Below are positions 50,065-58,890 of a DNA stretch of 64,000 bases, one piece after another. The translations under genes and the position numbers were made by a program. Under the pieces are notes generated by a model. That model had not been told where the DNA came from. It made no database searches and saw only the letters and a program-made list of their open reading frames with translations. The number at the start of each line of letters is the position of its first letter. Position 1 is the first letter of the stretch. This DNA is from Streptomyces albireticuli (GTDB taxonomy: Bacteria; Actinomycetota; Actinomycetes; Streptomycetales; Streptomycetaceae): assembly GCF_002192455.1 (NCBI RefSeq), contig NZ_CP021744.1:6047501-6111500 (forward strand), given 5' to 3'.

Positions 50065-50847
50065 GTGTCCAGCTCCGACATCTTCACCGGTGAGCTCATC
50101 GGTACCGCAGTGTTGATCCTGCTCGGCGGTGGCGTGTGCGCCGCCGTCACCCTGAAGCGTTCGAAGGCACAGAACGCGGGTTGGCTCGCCATCACGTTCG
50201 GCTGGGGTTTCGCCGTACTGGCCGGTGCGTACATCGGCACCAAGTCCGGCGCGCACCTCAACCCGGCCGTCACCCTCGGCCTCGCCATCGACGGCGCGAC
50301 CGCGTGGAAGGACGTTCCGCTCTACATCGGCTCCCAGCTGCTCGGCGCCATGATCGGTGCGACGCTGGTCTGGTTCGCCTACTACGGCCAGTTCAAGGCC
50401 CACCTGACGGACCCGGAGCTCGTCGCGAGCCTCAACCCCGCCGAAGGTATGGTCGACCAGACCGCGACGCCCCAGGCCGGCCCGGTGCTCGGCATCTTCT
50501 CCACCGGCCCCGAGATCCGTAACGCGGTGCAGAACCTCGTCACCGAGATCATCGGCACCGCCGCACTGGTGCTCTTCATCCTCACCATGGGTCTGACGAA
50601 GGGCCTGGCCACGAGCGGCACGGGCACCCTGATGGTCGCCCTCGTCGTCGTCGGCATCGGCCTCTCGCTCGGCGGCCCGACCGGTTACGCCATCAACCCC
50701 GCCCGTGACCTCGGCCCGCGCATCGTGCACGCGCTGCTGCCGCTGCCCAACAAGGGCGGTTCAGACTGGGGCTACGCCTGGGTTCCGGTGGTCGGCCCGC
50801 TCGTCGGCGCCGCCCTGGCCGCAGGCATCCACAAGATCGCGTTCTGA
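50065..50847 (+). CDS. glpF: Glycerol facilitator (MIP/aquaglyceroporin)
   Basis: A 260-residue membrane channel of six helices with the two pore NPA boxes, HLNPAVTLG (66-68) and YAINPARDLG (about 211). The Asp after the second NPAR is the mark of glycerol-conducting members. It lets glycerol enter passively, to be trapped by GlpK. GTG at 50065 is chosen because AAAGGAG lies 8 bases upstream; the frame continues upstream without homology. It is the first gene of glpF-glpK-glpD (gylC-gylA-gylB). Confidence 0.95.
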   Translation: MSSSDIFTGELIGTAVLILLGGGVCAAVTLKRSKAQNAGWLAITFGWGFAVLAGAYIGTKSGAHLNPAVTLGLAIDGATAWKDVPLYIGSQLLGAMIGATLVWFAYYGQFKAHLTDPELVASLNPAEGMVDQTATPQAGPVLGIFSTGPEIRNAVQNLVTEIIGTAALVLFILTMGLTKGLATSGTGTLMVALVVVGIGLSLGGPTGYAINPARDLGPRIVHALLPLPNKGGSDWGYAWVPVVGPLVGAALAAGIHKIAF

Positions 50848-50888
50848 TCCCCCGCCGAGACCTTCAGACCTCAGGAGCTAGAGACACC

Positions 50889-52415
50889 ATGACCGACGCG
50901 CACAGCCAGGGCCCGTTCATCGCGGCGATCGACCAGGGCACCACCTCTTCCCGCTGCATCGTCTTCGACCGCGACGGGCGCATCGTCTCCGTCGACCAGA
51001 AGGAGCACGAGCAGATCTTCCCGAAGCCGGGCTGGGTCGAGCACGACGCCGCGGAGATCTGGACCAACGTCCAGCAGGTCGTCGCCAGTGCCGTCGAGAA
51101 GGCGGGCATCACCGCCGCCGACGTCAAGGCGATCGGTATCACCAACCAGCGCGAGACCACGCTGCTGTGGGACAAGAACACCGGTGAGCCGGTCCACAAC
51201 GCCATCGTCTGGCAGGACACCCGCACCGACGGGCTCTGCAAGGAGCTCGGCCGCAACGTCGGCCAGGACCGTTTCCGCCGTGAGACCGGCCTGCCGCTGG
51301 CCAGCTACTTCTCCGGCCCGAAGGTCCGCTGGCTGCTGGACAACGTCGAGGGTCTGCGCGAGCGCGCCGAGGCCGGCGACATCCTCTTCGGCACCATGGA
51401 CTCCTGGGTCATCTGGAACCTCACCGGTGGTGTCGACGGCGGCGTGCACGTCACCGACGTCACCAACGCCTCCCGCACGATGCTGATGAACCTGCGCAGC
51501 CTCGACTGGGACGAGCGCATCCTGGAGTCGATGGAGATCCCGGCCGCGATCCTGCCGGAGATCCGCTCCTCCGCCGAGGTCTACGGCACCGCGCGGGGCG
51601 GCGCCCTGGCCGGTGTGCCCGTCGCCTCCGCGCTCGGTGACCAGCAGGCGGCCCTCTTCGGCCAGACCTGTTTCTCCGAGGGCGAGGCCAAGTCGACGTA
51701 CGGCACCGGCACGTTCATGCTGATGAACACCGGCGGCGAGCCCGTCAACTCCTACAACGGCCTGCTCACCACCGTCGGCTACCGCATCGGCGACCAGGAC
51801 CCGGTCTACGCCCTCGAGGGCTCCATCGCCGTCACCGGCTCCCTCGTGCAGTGGATGCGCGACCAGATGGGCCTGATCAAGAGCGCGGCCGAGATCGAGA
51901 CGCTCGCCAGCTCCGTCGAGGACAACGGCGGCGCGTACTTCGTGCCGGCCTTCTCCGGCCTGTTCGCCCCCTACTGGCGCTCCGACGCGCGCGGTGTCAT
52001 CGCGGGCCTGACCCGTTACGTCACCAAGGCGCACATCGCCCGCGCCGTGCTCGAGGCCACCGCCTGGCAGACCCGCGAGATCACCGACGCCATGACGAAG
52101 GACTCCGGCGTCGAGCTGACCGCGCTCAAGGTCGACGGCGGCATGACCTCCAACAACTTGCTGATGCAGACCCTCTCGGACTTCCTGGACGCACCGGTCG
52201 TGCGCCCGATGGTCGCCGAGACGACCTGCCTCGGCGCCGCCTACGCCGCCGGTCTTGCCGTCGGCTTCTGGCCGGACACCGACGCCCTGCGTGCCAACTG
52301 GCGCCGGGCCGCCGAGTGGACCCCCCGCATGGACGCGGACACGCGTGACCGCGAGTACAAGAGCTGGCTCAAGGCCGTCGAGCGGACCATGGGCTGGATC
52401 GAGGACGAGGAGTAA
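50889..52415 (+). CDS. glpK: Glycerol kinase
   Basis: A 508-residue FGGY-family kinase. The phosphate loop DQGTTSSRCIVFD (15-27) and the glycerol-binding QRETTLLWDKNTG and WQDTRTDGL are intact; LALGDQQAAL-type (SALGDQQAALFGQ) and KVDGGMTSNNLLMQ follow in the C-terminal domain. It phosphorylates glycerol to sn-glycerol-3-phosphate, which is also the likely inducer of GylR. AGGAG precedes the ATG. The glpD start lies only 2 bases after its stop. Confidence 0.96.
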   Translation: MTDAHSQGPFIAAIDQGTTSSRCIVFDRDGRIVSVDQKEHEQIFPKPGWVEHDAAEIWTNVQQVVASAVEKAGITAADVKAIGITNQRETTLLWDKNTGEPVHNAIVWQDTRTDGLCKELGRNVGQDRFRRETGLPLASYFSGPKVRWLLDNVEGLRERAEAGDILFGTMDSWVIWNLTGGVDGGVHVTDVTNASRTMLMNLRSLDWDERILESMEIPAAILPEIRSSAEVYGTARGGALAGVPVASALGDQQAALFGQTCFSEGEAKSTYGTGTFMLMNTGGEPVNSYNGLLTTVGYRIGDQDPVYALEGSIAVTGSLVQWMRDQMGLIKSAAEIETLASSVEDNGGAYFVPAFSGLFAPYWRSDARGVIAGLTRYVTKAHIARAVLEATAWQTREITDAMTKDSGVELTALKVDGGMTSNNLLMQTLSDFLDAPVVRPMVAETTCLGAAYAAGLAVGFWPDTDALRANWRRAAEWTPRMDADTRDREYKSWLKAVERTMGWIEDEE

Positions 52416-52417
52416 TC

Positions 52418-54025
52418 ATGACAACCCCGCAGAGCGTTCCGACGCTGGGAACGCACCCGGCTGCCGGTTCCAACCCGAGCCGCGCCGAGACCCGGGACCG
52501 ACTGTCGAACGCGACATACGACCTCCTGGTGATCGGTGGTGGCATCCTGGGCACCTCGGTGGCCTGGCACGCCGCGCAGTCCGGACTGCGGGTCGCGATG
52601 GTGGACGCCGGTGACTTCGCCGGCGCCACCTCCTCCGCGTCCTCCAAGCTCGTCCACGGCGGTCTGCGCTACCTCCAGACCGGCGCGGTCAAGCTCGTCG
52701 CGGAGAACCACCACGAGCGCCGGGTGCTGGCCAAGGACGTGGCCCCGCACCTGGTCAACCCGCTCACCTTCTACCTGCCCGTCTACAAGGGCGGCCCGGT
52801 GGGCGCGGCCAAGCTCGGCGCCGGTGTGTTCGCCTACTCGGCGCTGTCCGCCTTCGGCGACGGCGTCGGCAAGGTGATCTCCCCGGCCAAGGCCCAGGCC
52901 GACAACCCGGGTCTGCGCACGGACAACCTCAAGGCCGTCGCGGTCTACTACGACCACCAGATGAACGACTCGCGCGTCGCGGTCATGACGGTCCGCGCGG
53001 CCGTCGAGTCCGGCGCGGTCGTGCTGAACCACGCCGAGGTCACCGGGCTGCGCTTCACGCACGGCAAGGTCACCGGCGCGGAGCTCAAGGACAGGGTGGA
53101 CGGTGCCGAGTTCGGCATCGACGCTCGGGTCGTCCTCAACGCCACCGGCCCGTGGGTGGACCACCTGCGCAAGCTGGAAGACAAGGGCGCCAACCCGAGC
53201 ATCCGCCTGTCCAAGGGCGCGCACATCGTGATGAAGCGCAAGTCGCCGTGGAAGGCCGCCATGGCCACCCCGATCGACAAGTACCGCATCACCTTCGCCC
53301 TCCCGTGGGAGGACCAGCTCCTCCTCGGCACCACCGACACCCAGTACGAGGGTGACCCGGCGGACGTGCGCGCCACGGAGGAGGACATCCAGCAGATCCT
53401 CGACGAGGCCGCGTTCTCCATCCAGGACGCCGACCTCGACCGCTCCCTGATGACGTACGCCTTCGCCGGTCTGCGCGTGCTGCCGGGCGGCCCCGGCGAC
53501 GTCGCCCAGGCCAAGCGCGAGACCGTGGTCACCGAGGGCAAGGGCGGCATGCTGTCGGTCGCCGGCGGCAAGTGGACCACCTACCGCCACATCGGCCGTA
53601 CGGTCATGTCCAAGCTCGCGAAGCTGCCCGGCAGCCCGCTGACCGAGGAGATGGAGCCCATCTCCAGCCTGGTCCGCCGGACCCCGCTGCCCGGTGTCGC
53701 CAACCCGAACGCGGTCGCCCACCGCCTGCTCGTGGACCGCGAGCCCGGCAGCCGCATGGACCCGCTGACCGCCCGCCACCTGGCGACGCACTACGGCTCG
53801 CTGTCCTTCGACATCGCGCGCCTGGTCAACGAGAACCCGGAGCTCGGCGAGCGCATCCACCCGGACGGCCCGGAGATCTGGGCCCAGGTCGCCTACGCCC
53901 GCGACCACGAGTGGGCGGAGACGGTGGACGACGTCCTGCGCCGCCGTACGACGCTGACGATCCGCGGTCTGGACACGGAGGACGTCCGCACCCGCGTCAA
54001 GGACATGCTCGGCGACAAGGGCTGA
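52418..54025 (+). CDS. glpD: Aerobic glycerol-3-phosphate dehydrogenase
   Basis: A 535-residue FAD-dependent enzyme at the membrane, oxidising glycerol-3-phosphate to dihydroxyacetone phosphate and passing electrons to menaquinone. The FAD motif is VIGGGILGTSVAWHA (38-52). SSKLVHGGLRYLQTG and VLNATGPWVDHLRK are family signatures, as is LSVAGGKWTTYR. The first 34 residues are a polar extension. Third gene of the glycerol operon, ending at a strong terminator. Confidence 0.96.
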   Translation: MTTPQSVPTLGTHPAAGSNPSRAETRDRLSNATYDLLVIGGGILGTSVAWHAAQSGLRVAMVDAGDFAGATSSASSKLVHGGLRYLQTGAVKLVAENHHERRVLAKDVAPHLVNPLTFYLPVYKGGPVGAAKLGAGVFAYSALSAFGDGVGKVISPAKAQADNPGLRTDNLKAVAVYYDHQMNDSRVAVMTVRAAVESGAVVLNHAEVTGLRFTHGKVTGAELKDRVDGAEFGIDARVVLNATGPWVDHLRKLEDKGANPSIRLSKGAHIVMKRKSPWKAAMATPIDKYRITFALPWEDQLLLGTTDTQYEGDPADVRATEEDIQQILDEAAFSIQDADLDRSLMTYAFAGLRVLPGGPGDVAQAKRETVVTEGKGGMLSVAGGKWTTYRHIGRTVMSKLAKLPGSPLTEEMEPISSLVRRTPLPGVANPNAVAHRLLVDREPGSRMDPLTARHLATHYGSLSFDIARLVNENPELGERIHPDGPEIWAQVAYARDHEWAETVDDVLRRRTTLTIRGLDTEDVRTRVKDMLGDKG

Positions 54026-54071
54026 CGCCCGCCGGGCCGGTCCCTGTGACCGGGTGATCGTTCGATCGCTC

Positions 54072-54108
54072 CCGAGGGGAGGGACGCACCGCGCGTCCCT
54101 CCCCTCGG
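54072..54108 (+). terminator. Terminator of the glycerol operon
   Basis: CCGAGGGGAGGGACGC (54072-54087) and its exact complement (54093-54108) form a 16-bp stem with a 5-base loop, 46 bases after the glpD stop. It separates the operon from the gene at 54233. Confidence 0.85.
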
Positions 54109-54232
54109 CGCGTCCGCCCGCCGGGCGCGGGGGCCGCCGCAGACCGGTACCAACCGGCGCCGACCGGTCCTGATCGGAACTGACCGACCCGTGATCGCGT
54201 CACCCTGGGAAGAAGAAGGGGCGATTCTTTCC

Positions 54233-55297
54233 ATGAAGCGACCGGATTTGAGCAAAATGCTTTCTAAGATGCGCATCCGGCGGCCGAGCAAGCTGCTGGT
54301 GAAGCGCCTCGCGCTCGCCCTGGCCGTGGTGCTCGTCCTGCCGCTCGCGGTGGCGGGCAGCGCGCTGCGCGCCGCCTACGCCGGGTCCCCCTCCGAGGAG
54401 GCGGTCACCCGGGGCAAGGACGCGATCTGGCTGGGGCACGCCTGGGTCGACGGCCGTAAGGGCGACGCCGAACTGGCCGGTCTCAAGCGGAAGATGGCCG
54501 GCACCGGGCTGCGCGACCTCTACGTGCACACGGGCCCCCTGGAGCACGACGGCACGCTCCCCGCGAAGGTCTACCCGCGCGCCTCCTGGCTGATCGGCGC
54601 CGTCCACCGCGAGCTGCCGGGCGTCCGCGTCCACGCCTGGCTGGGCGACAAGGTCGTCCGTAAGGGCGAGGGCGACGCCGGCCTGCGGCTGGACTCGGCC
54701 CCGGCGCGCGCCGCCGTGGTGGCCAGCGCCCGGCAGGTGATGCGCGCCGGATTCGAGGGCGTGCACCTCGATGTCGAACCCGTACGCACCGGTGACGCGT
54801 CCTTCCTCGCCCTGCTGGACGGCCTCCGGCCGGCCGTCCGGTCCGCCGGCGGGGTGTTCTCCGTCGCCGCCCAGCAGATCGACCCGGTGCCGGCCATGCA
54901 CAAGGCGGCGCGCACGGCGGGCAGCCCCAAGTGGTGGACGCAGAAGTACTTCGGCCAGGTCGCCCGCAGGACGGACCAGATCGCCGTCATGTCCTACGAC
55001 ACCGGGATCCCGCTGGAGAGCCTCTACGGCGGCTACGTGGCCCGCCAGACGGCCCTCGCCCTCCAGGTGACGCCGCGGGACACGGACCTGCTGATGGGCC
55101 TGCCCTTCTACCACACCGACTCCTGGGGCCATCACGCGAGCGCGGAGACGGCCGCCGCCGCGGTGCGCGGCGCCCGGCTCGGTCTGAGCAGGGAGGACCG
55201 CGACCGGGAGCGCTTCGGACTGGCGCTCTACGTCGACTTCGCGGCCACCGACGCCGACTGGCGGGCCTATCGCAACGGCTGGGGCGCCAGAGGGTGA
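54233..55297 (+). CDS. Membrane-anchored glycoside-hydrolase-like (GH18-type barrel) protein
   Basis: A 354-residue protein with a cytosolic basic start (LSKMLSKMRIRRPSKLLVKR), one membrane helix (about 25-47), and an extracellular domain. GFEGVHLDVEPV (Asp180, Glu182) has the D-x-E pattern of GH18-type barrels, supported by SWLIGAVHRELPGVRVHAWL, DQIAVMSYDTGIP and GLPFYHTDSWG. A sugar- or wall-directed hydrolase is plausible, but catalysis is not proven. The ATG at 54233 has AAGAAGGGG upstream; a GTG at 54191 is possible. It may correspond to a downstream gene historically called gylX, though the terminator at 54072 argues for separate transcription. Confidence 0.65.
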   Translation: MKRPDLSKMLSKMRIRRPSKLLVKRLALALAVVLVLPLAVAGSALRAAYAGSPSEEAVTRGKDAIWLGHAWVDGRKGDAELAGLKRKMAGTGLRDLYVHTGPLEHDGTLPAKVYPRASWLIGAVHRELPGVRVHAWLGDKVVRKGEGDAGLRLDSAPARAAVVASARQVMRAGFEGVHLDVEPVRTGDASFLALLDGLRPAVRSAGGVFSVAAQQIDPVPAMHKAARTAGSPKWWTQKYFGQVARRTDQIAVMSYDTGIPLESLYGGYVARQTALALQVTPRDTDLLMGLPFYHTDSWGHHASAETAAAAVRGARLGLSREDRDRERFGLALYVDFAATDADWRAYRNGWGARG

Positions 55298-55457
55298 CCA
55301 ACAGGTGAGGAAGAGCCCGTACAGGGGCTGCGAACAGGGGGCGCGGAAGTCGTAGTCTTGGGGTCGCACGGCAGAAAGAACGCTGCCAGGAACAACACTG
55401 CACAGAACGGCAACCGGTGGTCCGGACACGTCCGCCCCGGTCGGAAGGAGGCGCTGG

Positions 55458-56600
55458 GTGATCGAGCTTGAGGGGGTTCCCGAGCTGATCGACCCGGTCA
55501 TGATCTGTGCCTTCGAGGGATGGAACGACGCCGGGGACGCCGCCTCCAGCGCCGTCGCGCACCTGGACCGGGAGTGGAAGGGCGAGGTCTTCGGCGCGCT
55601 CGACGCCGAGGACTACTACGACTTCCAGGTCAACCGGCCCACGGTCTGGCTGGACGGCGGGGTCCGCAAGGTCACCTGGCCCACCACCCGGCTGTCCGTG
55701 GTGCGCACGGGCGGCGGCGCGGAAGGCGCTCCGCAGCGCGACCTGGTCCTCGTGCGCGGCATCGAACCGAGCATGCGCTGGCGGTCGTTCTGCAACGAGA
55801 TCCTGGGCTTCGCCCACGAGCTCGGCGTGGAGATGGTGGTCGTCCTGGGCGCGCTGCTCGGCGACACCCCGCACACCCGGCCCGTGCCGGTCAGCGGCAT
55901 CACCTCCGACCCGGACCTGGCCCGCACCATGGATCTGGAGGAGTCGCGCTACGAAGGCCCGACCGGAATCGTCGGCATTCTCCAGGAGGCCTGCACCCAC
56001 GCCGGCGTCCCGGCGGTGAGCCTGTGGGCGGCCGTCCCGCACTACGTCTCCCAGCCGCCGAACCCGAAGGCCACCCTGGCGCTGCTCAACCGCCTGGAGG
56101 ACCTGATCGACGTGCGCATCCCGCTGGGGGAGCTCCCCGAGGACGCGCGGGCCTGGCAGCTGGGCGTGGACCAGCTGGCGGCCGAGGACAGCGAGGTCGC
56201 CGAGTACGTGCAGTCCCTGGAGGAGGCGCGGGACACCGCCGACCTCCCGGAGGCGTCCGGCGAGGCCATCGCCCGTGAGTTCGAGCGCTACCTGCGCCGT
56301 CGCGACGGCCAGCCCCCCGCCCCCGGCCAGCCGGGCGGCCTGGCGGCCGAACCGGGCCTCACCGAGGGCCGCGACGCCTCCTACCTCCGGGACACGGCCA
56401 GCGGCCGGACCCGGCCGTCGCGCCCGGCCGCCAAGGACGAGGACGCGGCGGGCGCTCCGGGGGACGCCCGGAAGGACGCCCCGGAGACCACCCCGGAGAA
56501 GGACGCCGGGAAGGACACCGGCAACGGCACGGGGAAGGACACCGGTGGCGACTCCGGGCCCGGCCGGGAGCCGGAGGAGCCCCGGGACGGGGAGAGCTGA
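55458..56600 (+). CDS. parJ: PAC2 family protein, ParJ-like
   Basis: A 380-residue protein. The PAC2 domain covers about residues 1-285: LIDPVMICAFEGWNDAGDAA, LVLVRGIEPSMRWRSFCNEI, VVVLGALLGDTPHTRPVPV, and SLWAAVPHYVSQPPNPKATL. The last 95 residues are a disordered Lys/Asp/Gly/Thr-rich tail with KDTGNGTGKDTGGD-like repeats. In S. coelicolor the PAC2 protein near mshC and metH is ParJ, which modulates ParA polymerisation during sporulation septation; assignment here rests on family and neighbourhood. GTG start follows GGAAGGAGG. Confidence 0.75.
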   Translation: MIELEGVPELIDPVMICAFEGWNDAGDAASSAVAHLDREWKGEVFGALDAEDYYDFQVNRPTVWLDGGVRKVTWPTTRLSVVRTGGGAEGAPQRDLVLVRGIEPSMRWRSFCNEILGFAHELGVEMVVVLGALLGDTPHTRPVPVSGITSDPDLARTMDLEESRYEGPTGIVGILQEACTHAGVPAVSLWAAVPHYVSQPPNPKATLALLNRLEDLIDVRIPLGELPEDARAWQLGVDQLAAEDSEVAEYVQSLEEARDTADLPEASGEAIAREFERYLRRRDGQPPAPGQPGGLAAEPGLTEGRDASYLRDTASGRTRPSRPAAKDEDAAGAPGDARKDAPETTPEKDAGKDTGNGTGKDTGGDSGPGREPEEPRDGES

Positions 56601-56681
56601 GAAGACGGACGGGCCCGGTGGCGACAGCCTCCGGGCCCGTTCCTTCGTCAGTGGCGCCGGAACCGCGCCCCGGCGGCCCGG

Positions 56682-57491
56682 CTACGACCGGCGGCGGGGC
56701 TTGCCGCGCTTGGCGCCCTTGGCCCCACCGGAGGAGGCGCCCCGGGCGCTCTTGCCGGCGCCTCCGGCACCGCCGCGCGGGCTCTTGCCCGTGGCCTTGC
56801 CCGCCGTCTTGCCGGCCGCGGGCTTGCGCCGCGCGCCGCCCGCCTCGGGCCGCTTGTCCTTGCGCTCCGGCTGGGGCTGCGCGCGGCCCCGCGAGCTGTT
56901 GACCGTCCGGCCCCGGACGATCCCGATGAAGTCCTCCACCAGGTCGGTGGTCTTCTCCTCGGGCCACGACAGCGCGACCCGCGACTCGGGCACGTCCGAC
57001 AGCGGCCGGTACGTGAGGTCCTTGCGGTGGTGCAGACGGGCGAGCGACTGCGGGACGGCGAGCAGCCCGATCCCCGCGGCCACCAGCTCGACGGCGTCCG
57101 CCGTCGTGGCGGGCCGCTCGAAGGCGGGCCGCCCCGGCGGGCGCTCCCAGTCCAGGGTGTCGTCGAGCGGGTGCAGCACGATCTCGTCGGCCAGCTCCGC
57201 GGCGGACACCTCCTCGACGGCCGCCATGACGTGGTCCTTGGGGATCACGACCACGGTCGTCTCGGTGTAGAGGGGGATCGCGCTGAGGTCCGTACGGTCG
57301 ACCGGGAGCCGCAGGAAGCCCGCGTCGGCGCCGCCGTCCCGCAGCACTCCGGCCGCCTCCGCGGCGGACACCTGGAGGAGGGTCAGGGGGACGTCGGGCA
57401 ACCGCTCGTTCCAGATCCGCACCCATTTGCTGGGTGTCACGCCCGGGACGTACGCGAGCCGGAACGAAGGGGATGCTTCCGAGCCTGTCAC
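56682..57491 (-). CDS. LysR-type substrate-binding domain protein without helix-turn-helix
   Basis: A 269-residue protein. The first 190 residues match the effector domain of LysR regulators (FRLAYVPGVTPSKWVRIWNE, GADAGFLRLPVDRTDLSAIP, TADAVELVAAGIGLLAVPQS), but the N-terminal DNA-binding domain is absent: the effector domain begins 9 residues after the start. The last 75 residues form a basic Lys/Arg/Ala/Gly tail with KPAAGK-TAGKATGK repeats, like bacterial histone-like tails. The GTG at 57491 has TAATCT 6 bases upstream, suggesting a leaderless message. It diverges from DUF5997. Confidence 0.8.
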   Translation of the reverse strand: MTGSEASPSFRLAYVPGVTPSKWVRIWNERLPDVPLTLLQVSAAEAAGVLRDGGADAGFLRLPVDRTDLSAIPLYTETTVVVIPKDHVMAAVEEVSAAELADEIVLHPLDDTLDWERPPGRPAFERPATTADAVELVAAGIGLLAVPQSLARLHHRKDLTYRPLSDVPESRVALSWPEEKTTDLVEDFIGIVRGRTVNSSRGRAQPQPERKDKRPEAGGARRKPAAGKTAGKATGKSPRGGAGGAGKSARGASSGGAKGAKRGKPRRRS

Positions 57492-57497
57492 CCGGCC

Positions 57498-57542
57498 AGA
57501 TTACCGGTCGTGGTCGGAGGTATCGCACACGCTCGCTACTCT
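57498..57542. promoter_or_regulatory. Back-to-back leaderless promoters
   Basis: The 58-base gap carries TAATCT on the minus strand (57503-57498), 6 bases from the GTG of the LysR-type gene, and TACTCT on the plus strand (57537-57542), 7 bases from the ATG of DUF5997. Both genes lack Shine-Dalgarno sequences. The two promoters share about 30 bases, so one bound protein could control both. Confidence 0.55.
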
Positions 57543-57549
57543 TGACACC

Positions 57550-57930
57550 ATGACGTCGCACCAGAACACCCAGACGATGAAGCCCGCGACCGCGGCGAAG
57601 AAGCTGGGTGTGTACCTCGAGGCCACCCCCGCAGAGTTCCAGGAGGGCGTCGTCTCGCGCGGCGAGCTGAACGCACTTCAGGCCGATCCGCCGGAGTGGC
57701 TCCAGGAGCTGCGGCGCAACGGCCCGCACCCCCGTCCGGTGGTCGCGGCCAAGCTGGGCGTCTCCATCTCCGGCCTCGCGCGCGGCGGGGTCACGGAGGC
57801 CCTCACCACGGAGCAGATCGCGGAGCTGAAGGCGGAGAACCCCGAGTGGCTCCAGAAGGAGCGCGCCACCCAGGCCGAGGTCCGCAAGGAAGCGGCGCGC
57901 ATCAAGGAGAAGAACGCGGAGCAGGACTGA
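57550..57930 (+). CDS. DUF5997 family protein
   Basis: A 126-residue soluble protein, length typical of this actinobacterial family. It contains two repeated modules: residues about 11-53 (KPATAAKKLGVYL ending PEWLQELRR) and 57-100 (PVVAAKLGVSISGL ending PEWLQKERA), each with a helix-turn-helix-like AAKLGV start and an acidic helix before PEWLQ. The C-terminus is a charged helix (EVRKEAARIKEKNAEQD). Function is unknown. It is paired divergently with the LysR-type sensor domain, with overlapping leaderless promoters. Confidence 0.82.
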   Translation: MTSHQNTQTMKPATAAKKLGVYLEATPAEFQEGVVSRGELNALQADPPEWLQELRRNGPHPRPVVAAKLGVSISGLARGGVTEALTTEQIAELKAENPEWLQKERATQAEVRKEAARIKEKNAEQD

Positions 57931-57985
57931 GCCACCGCCGCGGCCGCCTTGGGCCGGCCGCGGACGCACCGCCCCGGAGCGGACC

Positions 57986-58018
57986 CCACCTGACGGAGGG
58001 GCCCGCCACCTGACGGAG
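57986..58018. repeat. 13-bp direct repeat upstream of the HAD gene
   Basis: CCACCTGACGGAG occurs at 57986-57998 and again at 58006-58018, one repeat per 20 bases (two helical turns). It precedes a likely -10 element TACACT (58088-58093) for the HAD gene. It may be a tandem activator or repressor site. Confidence 0.4.
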
Positions 58019-58179
58019 TGGACCCCTTCCCGGCCCCCAGGGCCGGGGTCCCCCGGATATCGGAGCGACGCCGGAGCCCGTCCGCCGTACACTGGTCGGT
58101 CCGGTGGAGGCCGGTCCGCACACCCCCGGAACCGGGAGTGGCGGGCCGGCCTTCGCGTCCCCCATGGAGGTGTGCCCGG

Positions 58180-58890
58180 ATGACCAGCAGCATCCCCGTA
58201 GTCGACACGCGTAGCGCGGCGGGCTCGGCCCTTCAGGCGGTCCTGCTCGACATGGACGGCACCTTGGTCGACACCGAGGGCTTCTGGTGGGAGGTGGAGG
58301 TCGCCGTCTTCGCCGAGCTGGGTCACCAGCTGCTGGAGGAGTACCGCGAGGTGGTCGTCGGCGGCCCCATGACGCGCAGCGCCGCCTTCCTGATCCAGGC
58401 CACCGGCGCGAAGATCGCCCTCACCGAGCTGACGGTGCTGCTCAACACCCGCTTCTCCCAGATGATCGGCCGCGGGGTGCCGCTGATGCCGGGCGCCCGG
58501 CGGCTGCTCGCGGAGCTGGCCGCGCACTCCGTGCCGACCGCCCTGGTGTCCGCCTCGCACCGGGAGATCATCGACCGGGTGCTGGCCACCCTGGGCCCGG
58601 AGAACTTCACGCTGACCGTCGCGGGCGACGAGATCGAGCGGACGAAGCCGCACCCGGACCCCTATCTGCTGGCCGCGGCCCGGCTCGGGGTGGAGCCCGG
58701 CCGGTGCGCCGTCGTCGAGGACACCATGACCGGGGTGACGGCCGCGGAGGCGGCCGGCTGCCGGGTCGTCGCGGTGCCCTCGGTGGCGCCGATCCCGGCC
58801 GCCGACGGGCGTACGGTCGTCCGGTCGCTGGAGGAAGTCGATCTCGGATTTCTCCGCGGCCTGATGACGCCGCCGCCGGTGGGCCGATGA
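58180..58890 (+). CDS. HAD superfamily phosphatase (beta-phosphoglucomutase-like)
   Basis: A 236-residue HAD hydrolase. Motif I is LLDMDGTLVDTE (Asp24, Asp26), the cap domain follows, then motif II Ser in TALVSASH, motif III Lys in ERTKPHPDPY, and motif IV VVEDTMTGV. It fits the beta-phosphoglucomutase/GS1-like group, removing phosphate from a small metabolite. GGAGG lies 9 bases before the ATG at 58180; the open frame upstream is not conserved. Confidence 0.9.
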   Translation: MTSSIPVVDTRSAAGSALQAVLLDMDGTLVDTEGFWWEVEVAVFAELGHQLLEEYREVVVGGPMTRSAAFLIQATGAKIALTELTVLLNTRFSQMIGRGVPLMPGARRLLAELAAHSVPTALVSASHREIIDRVLATLGPENFTLTVAGDEIERTKPHPDPYLLAAARLGVEPGRCAVVEDTMTGVTAAEAAGCRVVAVPSVAPIPAADGRTVVRSLEEVDLGFLRGLMTPPPVGR

